Below are positions 29,605 to 40,040 of a stretch of DNA of 61,477 nucleotides, in pieces (the first letter of the stretch is position 1; every line of letters begins with the position of its first letter). This DNA comes from Pseudonocardiales bacterium (GTDB lineage: Bacteria; Actinomycetota; Actinomycetes; Mycobacteriales; Pseudonocardiaceae): positions 1-61,477 of the forward strand of contig JAFAWY010000087.1 in the NCBI GenBank assembly GCA_019241525.1, read 5' to 3'. The notes beneath the pieces are model-generated. The model had not been told where the DNA came from. It ran no database searches and worked only from the letters and a program-made list of their open reading frames with translations. The position numbers were made by a program, and so were the translations under genes.

Positions 29605-30149
29605 CGCTGCAACGACCTTTCCAGCAAACCTGGGCTGGCGCGGATGCTATGCACCACCAGTTCGGGAGGATGAGCACTGCTGTCTACCACGAAACTTCCC
29701 GGGCTCAGGCTCAATAGCAGGCCGGCCACCGCCTGCCAGCTGAAGTTGTGGCGCTCATCGGGTTGATCTGCCAACTCCAGAGTCTGCAGCCGGCCGACCT
29801 GCGCTGCCCGCGGGGTGGATCCGGGCCAGACCAGGCGGATCAGCAACCAGGTATCGACCAACACTGCCGCCGGGAGCCGGATGAGTACCAATACCCAACC
29901 CTGCGGTACTGCGAACGACGAGCCGCTCGCCCGACGTGCCAGTACGGCTGCGCTGCCCGCAACGGCACTGAGCGACGCGCCCAAGATGTACTCGGCAGCG
30001 GAGCGCTCGGACACCAACACCAGGTAACCGGCGAAGAGCAATATCCACCACGCTGCCGCCTCGGTGATGAAAAGTAGCCCGCGCCTCCCCACGTCACGAT
30101 CAAACCACGCCGAGGAGCTACCGGCCGCCAGTTGCGGCCATACCGTCAA
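29601..30149 (-). CDS. mrpE: Mrp antiporter subunit E
   Basis: 182 residues, the first gene of the seven-gene operon. N-terminal helices (A-A-W-W-I-L-L-F-A-G-Y-L-V-L-V) are followed by a cytosolic domain with L-L-S-L-S-P-G-S-F-V-V-D, the MrpE signature. GTG/ATG starts near 30149 have only weak ribosome sites; the start may be several codons later. The operon order E-F-G-MbhD-B-C-D is that of Mbh-like gene clusters rather than the classical A-B-C-D-E-F-G. Confidence 0.88.
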   Translation of the reverse strand: MTVWPQLAAGSSSAWFDRDVGRRGLLFITEAAAWWILLFAGYLVLVSERSAAEYILGASLSAVAGSAAVLARRASGSSFAVPQGWVLVLIRLPAAVLVDTWLLIRLVWPGSTPRAAQVGRLQTLELADQPDERHNFSWQAVAGLLLSLSPGSFVVDSSAHPPELVVHSIRASPGLLERSLQR

Positions 30150-30151
30150 TT

Positions 30152-30346
30152 TCAGAGCACGGACGGCGCCCGCGCACAGACCAACACCTTGTCGGTACCC
30201 GTCAGCATGGTCGGTAGATCGACCACCTGCTGGACCTCGGGCGCCGCGCCGAGCCGGGCGTATATAGCGCGGACCAGCCGCCGGTCAGCCTGCTGCCCGA
30301 TGAGCAGCCGCATGTTCGTGCGGCCAAGCAGTGCTTTCCTGCCCAC
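30152..30346 (-). pseudogene. Fragment of a cation diffusion facilitator (CDF) transporter
   Basis: The frame reads M-R-L-L-I-G-Q-Q-A-D-R-R-L-V-R-A-I-Y-A-R and then A-P-E-V-Q-Q-V-V-D-L-P-T-M-L-T-G-T-D, the cytosolic C-terminal region of CDF-type metal transporters. The six-helix membrane domain is absent upstream, where 30350-30560 has no recognisable gene. It ends 3 bp before mrpE. Probably a decayed gene; the 230 bp up to cimA hold nothing I recognise. Confidence 0.5.
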
Positions 30347-30577
30347 CGGCGCGGCGCTGCGCGGCCTCCACGGGGTGGAGTTCGCGTGAGTCTGGAAACG
30401 GTGGCGTTCCCGTTGTGGCGCCTTTATCGCAGCAGCGACATAGGCCAGCTCGGAGACTTTCCGTGACGCCAGCCATGCGGTGGGCGGCGACCGCGATCAA
30501 CGCGACGCTGTGCCTGCGCCCGGCAGCCGTCTGGTGCATCACAGGTTCCCGCAGCTAGGCCGCCGTAAACTTGACAC

Positions 30578-32203
30578 TCAAGCGGTGCGGGCGACGCCGC
30601 GGTGGCGTAGCGCCGCGTAGGTCAATGCGTCCTGCAGGGCTAGCCAGGAGGCTTCCACCACGTTGCCGTGCACTCCCACGGTTGTCCAGGAGCCGGTCCC
30701 GTCGCTGGTTTCCACCAGCACTCGCGTCACCGCATCGGTACCGGATGTACCGGGGAGGATGCGGACCTTGTAGTCGGATAGCTCCACGGTGTCCAGCCAC
30801 GGCAGGTGAGCCCCCAGCGCCTGGCGCAGCGCGCCATCCAGTGCGTTGACCGGGCCATTGCCTTCCGCGGTGGCGAGCACCCGCTCACCAGCGACATGCA
30901 CGGTCACCGTCGCCTGCGCGACCACCGTGGCGTTGGGGGTGTGATCGATGATCACCCGGTAGGACTCCAACGCGAATGGGGGCGCGGGAGGCACCTCGTC
31001 GATCTCGTGGCGTAGTAGGAGCTCGAAAGACGCGTCGGCAGCTTCGAACGACCAGCCTCGCGACTCGAGTTCCTTGACCCGTGCTGTGATCACGCCGAGT
31101 TCAGCCGAGCGGCCGGTCAGATCCAGACCGAGCTCGCCTGCTTTGAGCTCGATACTGGCCCGACCGGCCATCTCGGTCACCAGCACGCGCTGCGAGTTGC
31201 CAACCACTGCGGGGTCCAGATGGTTGTACAACTCTGGATCTACCTTGATCGCGCTTGCATGCAGCCCCGCCTTGTGAGCGAAAGCTGACCTCCCGACGTA
31301 GGCCTGGTGGGTGTCGGGCGCGAGGTTGGCGATCTCGGCCAGCGCGTGCGAGGCGCGGGTCAGCTCGGCCATCCCGTGGGGGGGAAGGACGGGCATCCCC
31401 AGCTTGGTGGCCAGGTTGCCGATGACGGCGAACAGGTCCGCATTGCCCGCCCGCTCGCCATACCCGTTCGCGGTGCATTGCACATGGGTTGCTCCGGCTT
31501 GCACCGCTGCCACCGAGTTGGCCACCGCGCAGCCGGTGTCGTCCTGGCAGTGGATTCCTACCCGGAAGCCGGTGCGGGCGACCACCTCGGCGACGGTCTC
31601 GGCGAGCTGGAGCGGTAGTTGGCCACCGTTGGTGTCGCAGAGCACCACGATGTCAGCGCCGGCGGTCACCCCGGCTTCGAGAACCCGTAGTGCACAGTCG
31701 GCATCAAAGGCGTAGCCGTCGAAGAAGTGCTCGGCATCGAGGAACACTCGCCTGCCTTCGTTGACCAGTAAAGCCACGGTGTCGGCGACCATCGCGCACG
31801 CCTGCGCAACCTCCACCCGTAACGCGCGCTCCACGTGCCTGCGGTCAGACTTGGCCACCAGCGTGATCACCGGAGCGCCGGACGCCAGCAACGCCTGCAC
31901 CTGCGGGTCCTGGTCAGCTCTCAGTGCCGCGCGGCGAGTTGAGCCGAAGGCCACCAGTACGGCGTGCTGCAAAACCAGTTCCCCGGCGCCAGCCCGGGCG
32001 AAGAACTCGGTGTCTTTGGGCAGCGCACCCGGCCAGCCACCTTCGATGAATCCCACACCCAGCGTGTCCAGCAGCCGAGCAACGGCGAGCTTGTCAGCCA
32101 CCGAGTACGAGATCCCCTCCCGCTGGGCGCCATCACGCAGCGTGGTGTCGTAGAGATGGAACTCGTCACCGAGAGGCGTGCCGGCGGGGCTGATGCGGTA
32201 CAT
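30578..32203 (-). CDS. cimA: (R)-citramalate synthase, CimA type
   Basis: 541 residues. It condenses pyruvate with acetyl-CoA to citramalate, giving 2-oxobutyrate for isoleucine by a threonine-independent route. HMGL-like domain with D-T-T-L-R-D-G-A-Q, metal ligands in H-C-Q-D-D-T-G-C-A-V-A-N-S and C-T-A-N-G-Y-G-E-R-A-G-N; the C-terminal LeuA dimer/regulatory domain (about 410-530) suggests feedback by isoleucine. ATG 32203 begins M-Y-R-I-S-P; the frame continues upstream only because it crosses the attenuator. It is preceded by a leader peptide gene and terminator, so expression is attenuated. Confidence 0.92.
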   Translation of the reverse strand: MYRISPAGTPLGDEFHLYDTTLRDGAQREGISYSVADKLAVARLLDTLGVGFIEGGWPGALPKDTEFFARAGAGELVLQHAVLVAFGSTRRAALRADQDPQVQALLASGAPVITLVAKSDRRHVERALRVEVAQACAMVADTVALLVNEGRRVFLDAEHFFDGYAFDADCALRVLEAGVTAGADIVVLCDTNGGQLPLQLAETVAEVVARTGFRVGIHCQDDTGCAVANSVAAVQAGATHVQCTANGYGERAGNADLFAVIGNLATKLGMPVLPPHGMAELTRASHALAEIANLAPDTHQAYVGRSAFAHKAGLHASAIKVDPELYNHLDPAVVGNSQRVLVTEMAGRASIELKAGELGLDLTGRSAELGVITARVKELESRGWSFEAADASFELLLRHEIDEVPPAPPFALESYRVIIDHTPNATVVAQATVTVHVAGERVLATAEGNGPVNALDGALRQALGAHLPWLDTVELSDYKVRILPGTSGTDAVTRVLVETSDGTGSWTTVGVHGNVVEASWLALQDALTYAALRHRGVARTA

Positions 32204-32243
32204 CGTCAAGGCTCCAAGGGTGTACGGATGTGCTGGTTGTCCA

Positions 32244-32277
32244 ACAAAAAAGACCCCTCGCGGGATGCGAGAGGTCT
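32244..32277 (-). terminator. cimA attenuator terminator
   Basis: A stem GACCTCTCGC/GCGAGGGGTC (ten pairs, one G-T) with an ATCCC loop and a run of six T at its 3' side, placed 40 bp before cimA. True intrinsic terminators with T-tracts are rare in this window; the only other one precedes ilvB. Confidence 0.85.
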
Positions 32278-32300
32278 GCGCGCCGGGTGGTGGTGCCTGG

Positions 32301-32348
32301 TTACCCGACGCGCTCAACGATAATGACGCTACCAAGGTGGTGTGCCAC
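32301..32348 (-). CDS. Leader peptide of cimA attenuator
   Basis: A 15-codon frame from GTG 32348 encodes M-A-H-H-L-G-S-V-I-I-V-E-R-V-G. Five of the last nine residues are Val or Ile, so ribosome stalling would sense branched-chain aminoacyl-tRNA. It ends 24 nt before the terminator stem, the usual arrangement. Function is inferred from composition and position. Confidence 0.72.
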   Translation of the reverse strand: MAHHLGSVIIVERVG

Positions 32349-32425
32349 GAGCGCAGTGTGGCACACCCGGCGGCAGAACTCCAACCACCACCGCGTTACC
32401 GCGGGTGCATAAGCTCGATACCCGG

Positions 32426-32626
32426 TCATCCGAGCCACTGCCCCAGGGTGTCGAAAACCGCGGTGGCAGCGACGTAATCGAGCCTGAGCACGCAACTGTT
32501 GTCGACATGTGGGTCGAGCACAATGGTTCCGTCGCTCTCCTTGGTCATCAGCAGGTTGCAAAAGTTCCTGCCACCACCATGCGTCGTGCAGGTAACCGGG
32601 ATCGTCCGGCGGCTGCTGTTTTTCAC
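32426..32626 (-). CDS. Small conserved actinobacterial protein
   Basis: 66 residues from GTG 32626, preceded by GGGGGAGG. The C-terminal part E-S-D-G-T-I-V-L-D-P-H, then C-V-L-R-L-D-Y-V-A-A and V-F-D-T-L-G-Q-W-L-G, resembles a small actinobacterial family whose members end in A-L-Y-D-A-L-G-E-W-L. No function is known. It lies upstream of the cimA leader in the same direction. Confidence 0.65.
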   Translation of the reverse strand: MKNSSRRTIPVTCTTHGGGRNFCNLLMTKESDGTIVLDPHVDNSCVLRLDYVAATAVFDTLGQWLG

Positions 32627-32964
32627 CAACGCCTCCCCCATGCGGCGTCTTGGAATTGAGGCATGCCCCAGCGCTAACACCGGAGGCTATTGCCAGACAT
32701 GATCAAGAGTACCAGGCAAATCGGTCGTATCACCCCGGGGTCGGCTTTGTCTCCCGCAGGGCCGGCCGGTAGCCGAGTGTTCATTGCGTCCCAGCGGTAG
32801 CGGGCGCGGTGAGCTGCGGCCGATCAATGCAATTCCCGGTACCGCCGGAGATCCACGCCATGCCCAGCGCCGCTGATGCGCTGGCTACGTTGATTCGCTG
32901 ATTACGGGTAAAAACGCCCGTGCACTGCGGGTGGTCCCGGCAGCGGGTCGCTACCGTGATCGGC

Positions 32965-33213
32965 ATGAGTGACATCGTCGACGACAAGAAGCACATTCGC
33001 GGCACGATCGACCTGTCCAACGCGGTGTGGCAGCGCGCTGCCGGCTCCGAGGAACTGGAAGGGCCCCATCTGGAGATTGCGTTCGTGCAGGACGGGTACG
33101 TGGCGATGCGTAGCTCGGCCAACCCAGTGGACTCCGAAACACTGATCTTCACCCCGGCTGAGTGGGAGGCGTTCGTGCTCGGCGCCAAGGACGGCGAGTT
33201 CGACGTGCTGTGA
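32965..33213 (+). CDS. DUF397 family small protein
   Basis: 82 residues from ATG 32965. D-L-S-N-A-V-W-Q-R-A, V-A-M-R-S-S-A-N-P and the ending L-I-F-T-P-A-E-W-E-A-F-V-L-G-A-K-D-G-E-F-D are the DUF397 pattern. In Streptomyces and relatives DUF397 proteins pair with an XRE regulator (toxin-antitoxin-like); no partner regulator lies next to this one. The upstream 330 bp (32636-32964) show no gene. Confidence 0.85.
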   Translation: MSDIVDDKKHIRGTIDLSNAVWQRAAGSEELEGPHLEIAFVQDGYVAMRSSANPVDSETLIFTPAEWEAFVLGAKDGEFDVL

Positions 33214-33244
33214 CCCCGCGCCCGACATGGGGAGGGGAAGCCGG

Positions 33245-34294
33245 TTAGAGGCCGGCGCGCTCGACGCGTTGGCTGGATGACACCAGGGCGGCGAGGCGAT
33301 CACCGATGGCGTGGGTACCGCCCGGGTGGGTGTGATCACGAGTCGCGAGGTCGAAGGCTACCGCAGCTTCCACCCGGCGGGCCGGCTCGTCCATGCCCAG
33401 ATGAGCCAGCATGAGCCCGATCGACAGCACCGCCGCCGTGGGGTCAGCAACGCCCTGCCCGGCGATGTCCGGAGCGGAACCGTGTACCGGCTCGAACATG
33501 CTGGGATTACGCCGGGTGACATCGAGGTTGCCGCTGGCCGCCAAGCCGATCCCGCCGGTAACGGCGGCGGCAAGGTCGGTGAGGATGTCGCCGAACAGGT
33601 TGTCGGTGACGATCACGTCGAACCGTCCGGGATCAGTGACCAGATGGATGGTGGCCGCATCGACGTGCTGGTAAGCCACCGTCACCTCAGGATGCTGTAA
33701 CGACACCTCCTCAACGATGCGCGACCACAGCGACCCGGCGTAGCTGAGCACGTTGGTCTTGTGCACCAAGGTCAGATGCCTGCGCGGGCGGGCCGAGGCC
33801 CGGGCGAAGGCGTCGCGCACCACCCGTTCGACGCCGAAGGCGGTGTTGACACTGACCTCAGTGGCGATCTCCTGCGGAGTGTCCTTGCGCAGCAACCCTC
33901 CTGTGCCCGCATAGGGACCTTCGGTGCCCTCCCGGACCACGATCATGTCGATGCTTCCCGGTTCCGCGACAGGACTGCGCACTCCCGGGTATAACCGCGC
34001 CGGGCGCAAATTCACATGGTGATCCAGTTCGAAACGCAACCGCAGCAGCAACCCACGCTCGAGGATGCCGCTGGGTACCGAGGGGTCCCCGACAGCGCCG
34101 AGCAGGATGGCGTCGTGCTGACGCAGCTCAGCCAGCACCGACTCAGGAAGTAACTCCCCGGTGGCGTGCCAGCGCGCGGCACCAAGGTCGTAGGGCGTGG
34201 TCTCTGCTTCGGGGGCGACCTCGTGCAAGACCTTGAGCGCCTCGCTGATCACCTCCGGACCAATCCCGTCACCAGGGATCACCGCGAGCCGCAT
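33245..34294 (-). CDS. leuB: 3-isopropylmalate dehydrogenase
   Basis: 349 residues; oxidative decarboxylation in leucine synthesis, NAD-dependent. It starts [15 protein letters not shown] at ATG 34294 with GGAGGTGG upstream. Catalytic Lys and Asp regions are present ([19 protein letters not shown]), and the NAD site is H-G-S-A-P-D-I-A-G. It is 220 bp downstream of serA and may be on the same transcript. It corresponds to M. tuberculosis Rv2995c. Confidence 0.96.
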   Translation of the reverse strand: MRLAVIPGDGIGPEVISEALKVLHEVAPEAETTPYDLGAARWHATGELLPESVLAELRQHDAILLGAVGDPSVPSGILERGLLLRLRFELDHHVNLRPARLYPGVRSPVAEPGSIDMIVVREGTEGPYAGTGGLLRKDTPQEIATEVSVNTAFGVERVVRDAFARASARPRRHLTLVHKTNVLSYAGSLWSRIVEEVSLQHPEVTVAYQHVDAATIHLVTDPGRFDVIVTDNLFGDILTDLAAAVTGGIGLAASGNLDVTRRNPSMFEPVHGSAPDIAGQGVADPTAAVLSIGLMLAHLGMDEPARRVEAAVAFDLATRDHTHPGGTHAIGDRLAALVSSSQRVERAGL

Positions 34295-34514
34295 AAGCCA
34301 CCTCCAGTGCCCGAGCCCCCCGCCATGGGAACCCTCCGCAGCGGGCAGGCTACCCGGAGCTACAGAAGCGCCATACGGCGGATACTCCAAACGGGGGCAC
34401 CCGAACGGGTATGCCTGCCAACATCATGGACCGCCAGAGCGAAACCGCGCTACCAGCACCGCCATCCCCCGGCCTACTGACAGGAGGACTGTGTCTATAA
34501 CGCTGTTACGGCCT

Positions 34515-36119
34515 CTACCCGAAAGTAATCGGGCGAGCAGTGCGAGCACCCACCGATAGTTCGACCGCCGAAAGCACGTTGGCCGGAACACGCTGGTCTA
34601 CTCGCAAAATCATGATCGCATCGGTGCCCGCGGTGGTTTGGCTGATCTGGGCAGCCTCGATGTTGATTCCTGCCTCGCCCAGCAGAGTGCCGACAACGCC
34701 CATCACGCCGGGACGGTCCGGGTACTCCAGAAAGACCGCCTCGCCTTGGGCCCGCAAGTCGAAGTTGCGGCCGTTGACCTCGACCAGCTTCGGTACCTGT
34801 GCAGGTCCGGCCAGCGTGCCGGAAACCGAGTAGCCAGTGCCGTCGGCGAAGGCTCCGCGCACGGTCACCACGCTGCGATGGGTCGGGCTTTCCGGCGCAG
34901 TGCGCACAGCGGTGGCGACGCCCCGCTCTTCGGCCAGCCTCGGCGCGTTGACGAAGGTGACCTGTTCGTCTACAACACCGGTGAAGATGCCGCGCAGCGC
35001 CGCAAGCCGCAGGACCGAGACGTCCTCGGCGGCCAGCTCCCCGCGAACGTCGACGGTCATCGAGTCGGGAGTGCGTGCGGTCAGGGTCGCCAGCACGGTA
35101 CCCAACTTCTGGGTCAGCGGCAGCCAGGGCCGGACCTCCTCGCCTACCACCCCACCGCTGATCACGTTGACGGCGTCGGGGACGAACTCACCACGTAACG
35201 CCAGCGCCACGCTGCGCGCCACGTCGGTACCGGCCCGATCCTGCGCCTCGGCGGTGGATGCGCCCAGGTGCGGCGTGACGACAACTTGGGGCAGTTCGAA
35301 CAGCGGGCTGGCAGTGCACGGCTCGGTGCTGAACACGTCGATCCCGGCCCCGCCCACCTGGCCGCTGCGCACGGCTTCGGCCAGCGCCTCCTCGTCGACC
35401 AGACCACCGCGGGCAGCGTTGATGATCAGCACTCCGGGCTTGGTCTTGGCGAGCTGGTCGGCACCGATCAGCCCGAGTGTCTCGGCAGTTTTGGGAAGGT
35501 GGATGGAGATGGCGTCCGCGCGGGACAGCAGCTCATCCAGATCGACCAGTTCGATACCAAGCTGGGTGGCTCGCGCGGGAGACACATACGGGTCGTAAGC
35601 GATGAGAGCGGTGCCGAAGGCTGCCAGCCGCTGCGCGACCAGCTGGCCGATCTTGCCAAGGCCGACGATACCGACGGTCTTGCCAGACACCTCCACACCG
35701 CTAAATGAGCTGCGCCGCCATTGCCCGCTGCGCAAGCTGGCGTCGGCGGCCGGGATGCGGCGAGCGACTGCCAGCAGCAGCGCGACGGCGTGTTCGGACG
35801 CCGAGACGATGTTGGAAATAGGCGCGTTGACCACCATCACGCCGCGCTCGGTGGCCGCCGGTACGTCGATGTTGTCCAGGCCCACCCCTGCCCTGGCGAC
35901 GACCTTCAGCTGGGGAGCGTGACCGAGCGCCTCGGCGTCCACTTGGGTAGCCGAGCGCACCAGCAGCGCATCCGCCCCCGACAGCGCCGCAAACAGGGCT
36001 TCCCGGTCAGTGCCGTCGACGTGGTGGACGTCGAACTCGTCACCGAAGACTTCCAGCACCGACGGTGCGAGTTTCTCGGCGATCAGGACTACAGGTCGAG
36101 TCGATGTGGTCACGACCAC
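34515..36119 (-). CDS. serA: D-3-phosphoglycerate dehydrogenase (long form)
   Basis: 534 residues; first step of serine synthesis. Domains in order: substrate/NAD-binding (V-G-L-G-K-I-G-Q-L-V-A-Q Rossmann motif; catalytic H in T-P-H-L-G-A-S-T), an ASB (allosteric substrate-binding) domain about 320-450, and a C-terminal ACT domain (I-N-I-E-A-A-Q-I-S-Q) that binds serine. This four-domain type is the mycobacterial form inhibited by serine. One deviation: the loop before P-Q-V-V-V-T-P-H reads S-T-E-P-C-T-A-S-P-L-F, with an unusual Cys. Confidence 0.96.
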   Translation of the reverse strand: MVVTTSTRPVVLIAEKLAPSVLEVFGDEFDVHHVDGTDREALFAALSGADALLVRSATQVDAEALGHAPQLKVVARAGVGLDNIDVPAATERGVMVVNAPISNIVSASEHAVALLLAVARRIPAADASLRSGQWRRSSFSGVEVSGKTVGIVGLGKIGQLVAQRLAAFGTALIAYDPYVSPARATQLGIELVDLDELLSRADAISIHLPKTAETLGLIGADQLAKTKPGVLIINAARGGLVDEEALAEAVRSGQVGGAGIDVFSTEPCTASPLFELPQVVVTPHLGASTAEAQDRAGTDVARSVALALRGEFVPDAVNVISGGVVGEEVRPWLPLTQKLGTVLATLTARTPDSMTVDVRGELAAEDVSVLRLAALRGIFTGVVDEQVTFVNAPRLAEERGVATAVRTAPESPTHRSVVTVRGAFADGTGYSVSGTLAGPAQVPKLVEVNGRNFDLRAQGEAVFLEYPDRPGVMGVVGTLLGEAGINIEAAQISQTTAGTDAIMILRVDQRVPANVLSAVELSVGARTARPITFG

Positions 36120-36222
36120 CGAGTCTACTGAGGCGCCTCACGGGCGGTACGGCGCAGGCATTCGCGGTTTACGCAGTCGCGTTAGCCGCGTTGGCTCCGG
36201 CTGGTTGTCACAACCTGACAGC

Positions 36223-37251
<1,029 letters not shown>

Positions 37252-37264
37252 CTAGCTTGGCGCA

Positions 37265-37319
37265 TTCTGGATGCAGAACGCGGTTTTTAGGGCCACAAAA
37301 CAGCGTTCTGCATCCAGAA
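37265..37319. repeat. Paired palindromes between ilvN and ilvC
   Basis: A perfect 17-bp inverted repeat, TTCTGGATGCAGAACGC at 37265-37281 and its complement at 37303-37319. Each arm is itself dyad-symmetric (GTTCTG-nnnn-CAGAAC), so two copies of a TTCTG-nnnn-CAGAA operator-like site lie 38 bp apart. It may be a regulatory site, terminator or dispersed repeat. Confidence 0.7.
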
Positions 37320-37353
37320 CGCGGTCTTGGCGGGTGGTGGATGCGGGTGGGCG

Positions 37354-37860
37354 TTAGCGGAGGGAACCGGCGGTGATGGCGCGGGAACCGCGGCCCAGGG
37401 CGACCATGCCGGATTGGGCGATTTCCCGGATGCCGCAAGGTTCGAGCATCCGCAGCAGGGCATCGAGTTTGTCAGCGGTGCCGGTGGCCTCAATGGTCAA
37501 CGCCTCCGGACAGACATCGACAACCTTGGCCCGAAACAGCGCGACTGTCTCGAGCACCTGCGACCGCACCGTGGTGTCGGCCCGGACCTTGACCAGCAAC
37601 AGCTCGCGCTGGACCGCCGCCGCAGGATCGAGTTCCACGATCTTGATGACGTTGACCAGCTTGTTGAGTTGCTTGGTGACCTGCTCCAGGGGCAGTTCAT
37701 CGACGGCCACCACGATGGTCATCCGGGAGATGTCGGGGTTCTCGGTGGGTCCAACCGCCAGCGAGTGAATGTTGAACCCGCGGCGGCTGAACAACCCAGC
37801 CACCCGGGCCAGCACGCCCGGTTTGTTCTCCACCAGCACCGACATGGTGTGCGTGGTCAT
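37354..37860 (-). CDS. ilvN: Acetolactate synthase regulatory subunit
   Basis: 168 residues. An N-terminal ACT domain ([17 protein letters not shown]) binds valine; the C-terminal domain carries the V-A-L-G-R-G-S-R end. The ATG overlaps the ilvB stop by 4 nt, giving equimolar synthesis with the catalytic subunit. Corresponds to Rv3002c. Confidence 0.97.
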   Translation of the reverse strand: MTTHTMSVLVENKPGVLARVAGLFSRRGFNIHSLAVGPTENPDISRMTIVVAVDELPLEQVTKQLNKLVNVIKIVELDPAAAVQRELLLVKVRADTTVRSQVLETVALFRAKVVDVCPEALTIEATGTADKLDALLRMLEPCGIREIAQSGMVALGRGSRAITAGSLR

Positions 37861-39683
37861 GACCCGTCCTCGTCGAACAGCGGGCGAATGTCGCGTGCCG
37901 CCATGATGTCATTGTTGCCAGTACCGGCCGCGACCATCGGCCACACCTGAGCGTCCTTGCCGACCACGAAATCGATCACGACCGGGCGGTCGTCGATCTC
38001 TATCGCCTGCTTGATCACCTTGTCCACATCCGGCTCCGCCTCGCAGCGCAGGCCCACACAACCCAATGCCTCGGCGAGCTTGACGAAATCCGGGATGCGG
38101 GAGTGGGTTCCCAGGTCGGTCTGTGAGTAGCGCTCGGAGTAGAACAGGTTCTGCCATTGCCGGACCATGCCCAAGCTACCGTTGTTGATCACTGCAACCT
38201 TGATCGGGATGTGCTCGATCGCGCAGGTGGCCAGTTCCTGGTTGGTCATCTGGAAGCTGCCATCGCCGTCGATAGCCCACACCGCGACATCGGGTCTGCC
38301 CAGCTTGGCGCCCATCGCAGCCGGAACCGCGAAACCCATCGTGCCCAGGCCGCCGGAGTTGATCCAGCTGCCCGGCTTTTCGTACTTGATGAACTGCGCC
38401 GCCCACATCTGGTGCTGGCCGACTCCCGCGGTGTAGATCGCTTCCGGGCCGACCAGAGCGCCGATCCGTTCGATCGCGTACTGCGGAGCCAGCATCCCGT
38501 CGGTCGGGCGGTCATAACCCAACGGAAACGTCTGCTGCCAATTGCGCAGCTGCTGCCACCAGGCATCCAAGTCCGGGCTGGTGGCCTGGAACTCGGCGCG
38601 CACCGCGTCGATCAGCTCGCTGATCACCTCGGCACAGTCACCGACGATGGGCACGTCCGCCCGGCGATTCTTCGAGATCTCAGCAGGGTCGATGTCGGCA
38701 TGCACCACTGCGGCGCCCGGCGCGAATGACGACAGCTGCCCGGTGACCCGGTCGTCGAATCGGGCGCCCAGCGCCACCAGCAGGTCGGCGCGCTGCATCG
38801 AAGCAACCGCGGCCACCGTGCCGTGCATGCCCGGCATCCCCAGATGCTGCGAATGCGAATCCGGGAAGGCGCCGCGCGCCATCAGCGTGGTGACCACCGG
38901 TGCCCCGGTCAGCTCAGCCAACTCCCGCAACGCGGCCGTGGCACGTGCTTTGATCACGCCACCGCCGACGTAGAGCACCGGGCGGCGGGCGTGTGCGATG
39001 AGCCGGGCGGCCTCCCGGATCTGCTTACCATGAGGCCGGGTGGTTGGCCGGTAGCCGGGAAGGCGCAGTTCGGGCGGCCATAGGAACGACGTCTGCTCCT
39101 GCAGCACGTCCTTGGGAATGTCCACCAGCACGGGGCCCGGGCGTCCGGTAGCAGCCAGGTGAAAAGCTTCCGCGATCGCTCTGGGGATGTCTGCCGGGTC
39201 CTTGACCAGCATGTTGTGTTTGGTGATCGGCATGGTGATCCCGGTGATGTCCGCCTCCTGGAAGGCGTCCGTCCCGATCAGCGCTCGGGTCTGCTGCCCG
39301 GTGATGGCCACCACCGGCACCGAGTCCATATGTGCATCGGCCAGCGGGGTCACCAGGTTCGTCGCACCGGGACCCGACGTCGCCATGCACACCCCGACGC
39401 GGCCGGTGGCCTGCGCATAGCCGGTGGCAGCATGGCCAGCGCCCTGCTCATGGCGGACCAGTACGTGGCGCACCCTGGTGGAGTCGAGCAGCGGGTCATA
39501 GGCAGGCAGGATCGTGCCGCCCGGGATACCGAACACGGCCTCGCACCCGAGCGCCTCCAGCGAGCGCACCAGACTCTGCGCGCCGGTAACGCGCACCGGT
39601 GCGCCTACCGGCGGCGCTGGTCTGGGCAGTTGCCTTGGGCTCGGCATCTCATTGGACAGGTCTCGAGAAGTCACGGATGTCAT
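37857..39683 (-). CDS. ilvB: Acetolactate synthase catalytic subunit
   Basis: 608 residues, ThDP- and FAD-dependent; first common step of branched-chain synthesis. The catalytic Glu is in [10 protein letters not shown], the FAD region in [10 protein letters not shown], and the ThDP motif starts G-D-G-S-F-Q-M-T-N and ends near V-I-N-N. The first 30 residues (Pro-rich) are not conserved. ATG 39683 starts 42 bp after the attenuator T-tract. Operon ilvB-ilvN-(palindromes)-ilvC. Confidence 0.97.
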   Translation of the reverse strand: MTSVTSRDLSNEMPSPRQLPRPAPPVGAPVRVTGAQSLVRSLEALGCEAVFGIPGGTILPAYDPLLDSTRVRHVLVRHEQGAGHAATGYAQATGRVGVCMATSGPGATNLVTPLADAHMDSVPVVAITGQQTRALIGTDAFQEADITGITMPITKHNMLVKDPADIPRAIAEAFHLAATGRPGPVLVDIPKDVLQEQTSFLWPPELRLPGYRPTTRPHGKQIREAARLIAHARRPVLYVGGGVIKARATAALRELAELTGAPVVTTLMARGAFPDSHSQHLGMPGMHGTVAAVASMQRADLLVALGARFDDRVTGQLSSFAPGAAVVHADIDPAEISKNRRADVPIVGDCAEVISELIDAVRAEFQATSPDLDAWWQQLRNWQQTFPLGYDRPTDGMLAPQYAIERIGALVGPEAIYTAGVGQHQMWAAQFIKYEKPGSWINSGGLGTMGFAVPAAMGAKLGRPDVAVWAIDGDGSFQMTNQELATCAIEHIPIKVAVINNGSLGMVRQWQNLFYSERYSQTDLGTHSRIPDFVKLAEALGCVGLRCEAEPDVDKVIKQAIEIDDRPVVIDFVVGKDAQVWPMVAAGTGNNDIMAARDIRPLFDEDGS

Positions 39684-39724
39684 AGTTCTGCCTTATTTTC
39701 ATCGCTTGCGCGGCCCCAAGCATC

Positions 39725-39762
39725 AAAAAACCCTCGCCGCCCGATGGGCTCAAGCGAGGGTT
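39725..39762 (-). terminator. ilvB attenuator terminator
   Basis: Stem AACCCTCGC/GCGAGGGTT with a GC-rich inner loop (TTGAGCCCATCGGGCG, itself able to pair GCCC/GGGC) and a run of six T. It lies between the leader peptide stop (39786) and ilvB. Confidence 0.88.
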
Positions 39763-39785
39763 GGCGCGTCGACGTCTGGGGTTCT

Positions 39786-39830
39786 TCAGACGACGCGCCT
39801 CTGACGTACGAGGACGGTGAGGATCAGCAC
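39786..39830 (-). CDS. Leader peptide of the ilvB operon
   Basis: GTG 39830 starts the 14-residue peptide M-L-I-L-T-V-L-V-R-Q-R-R-V-V. Nine residues after the start are Leu, Ile or Val, the classic composition of ilv attenuator leaders in actinobacteria. Stalling at Leu/Ile/Val codons would favour an antiterminator and so ilvBN(C) expression. Confidence 0.85.
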   Translation of the reverse strand: MLILTVLVRQRRVV

Positions 39831-40040
39831 GTCGCTGACGGTAATGGCCGCACAGGGGCAGCGTCAACCTGATAACCCCTGCTCCCGCATGCTGAGAGGG
39901 AGGGCACCACAAGGCGGGGCGGTAGGCTCACCGTCGGTGGCCGTCCGCATGCCTTTCAGGCCGGTAGGAGCGAAACCCGTCCGTGTTGGCAGATCAGCGA
40001 AAGCGTACGACTATTTCCTCCCGCACCATAGCCAATCACC

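Noticed and set aside
32965-33213. DUF397 gene as half of a toxin-antitoxin-like pair
   Set aside because: No XRE-family regulator gene adjacent on either side.
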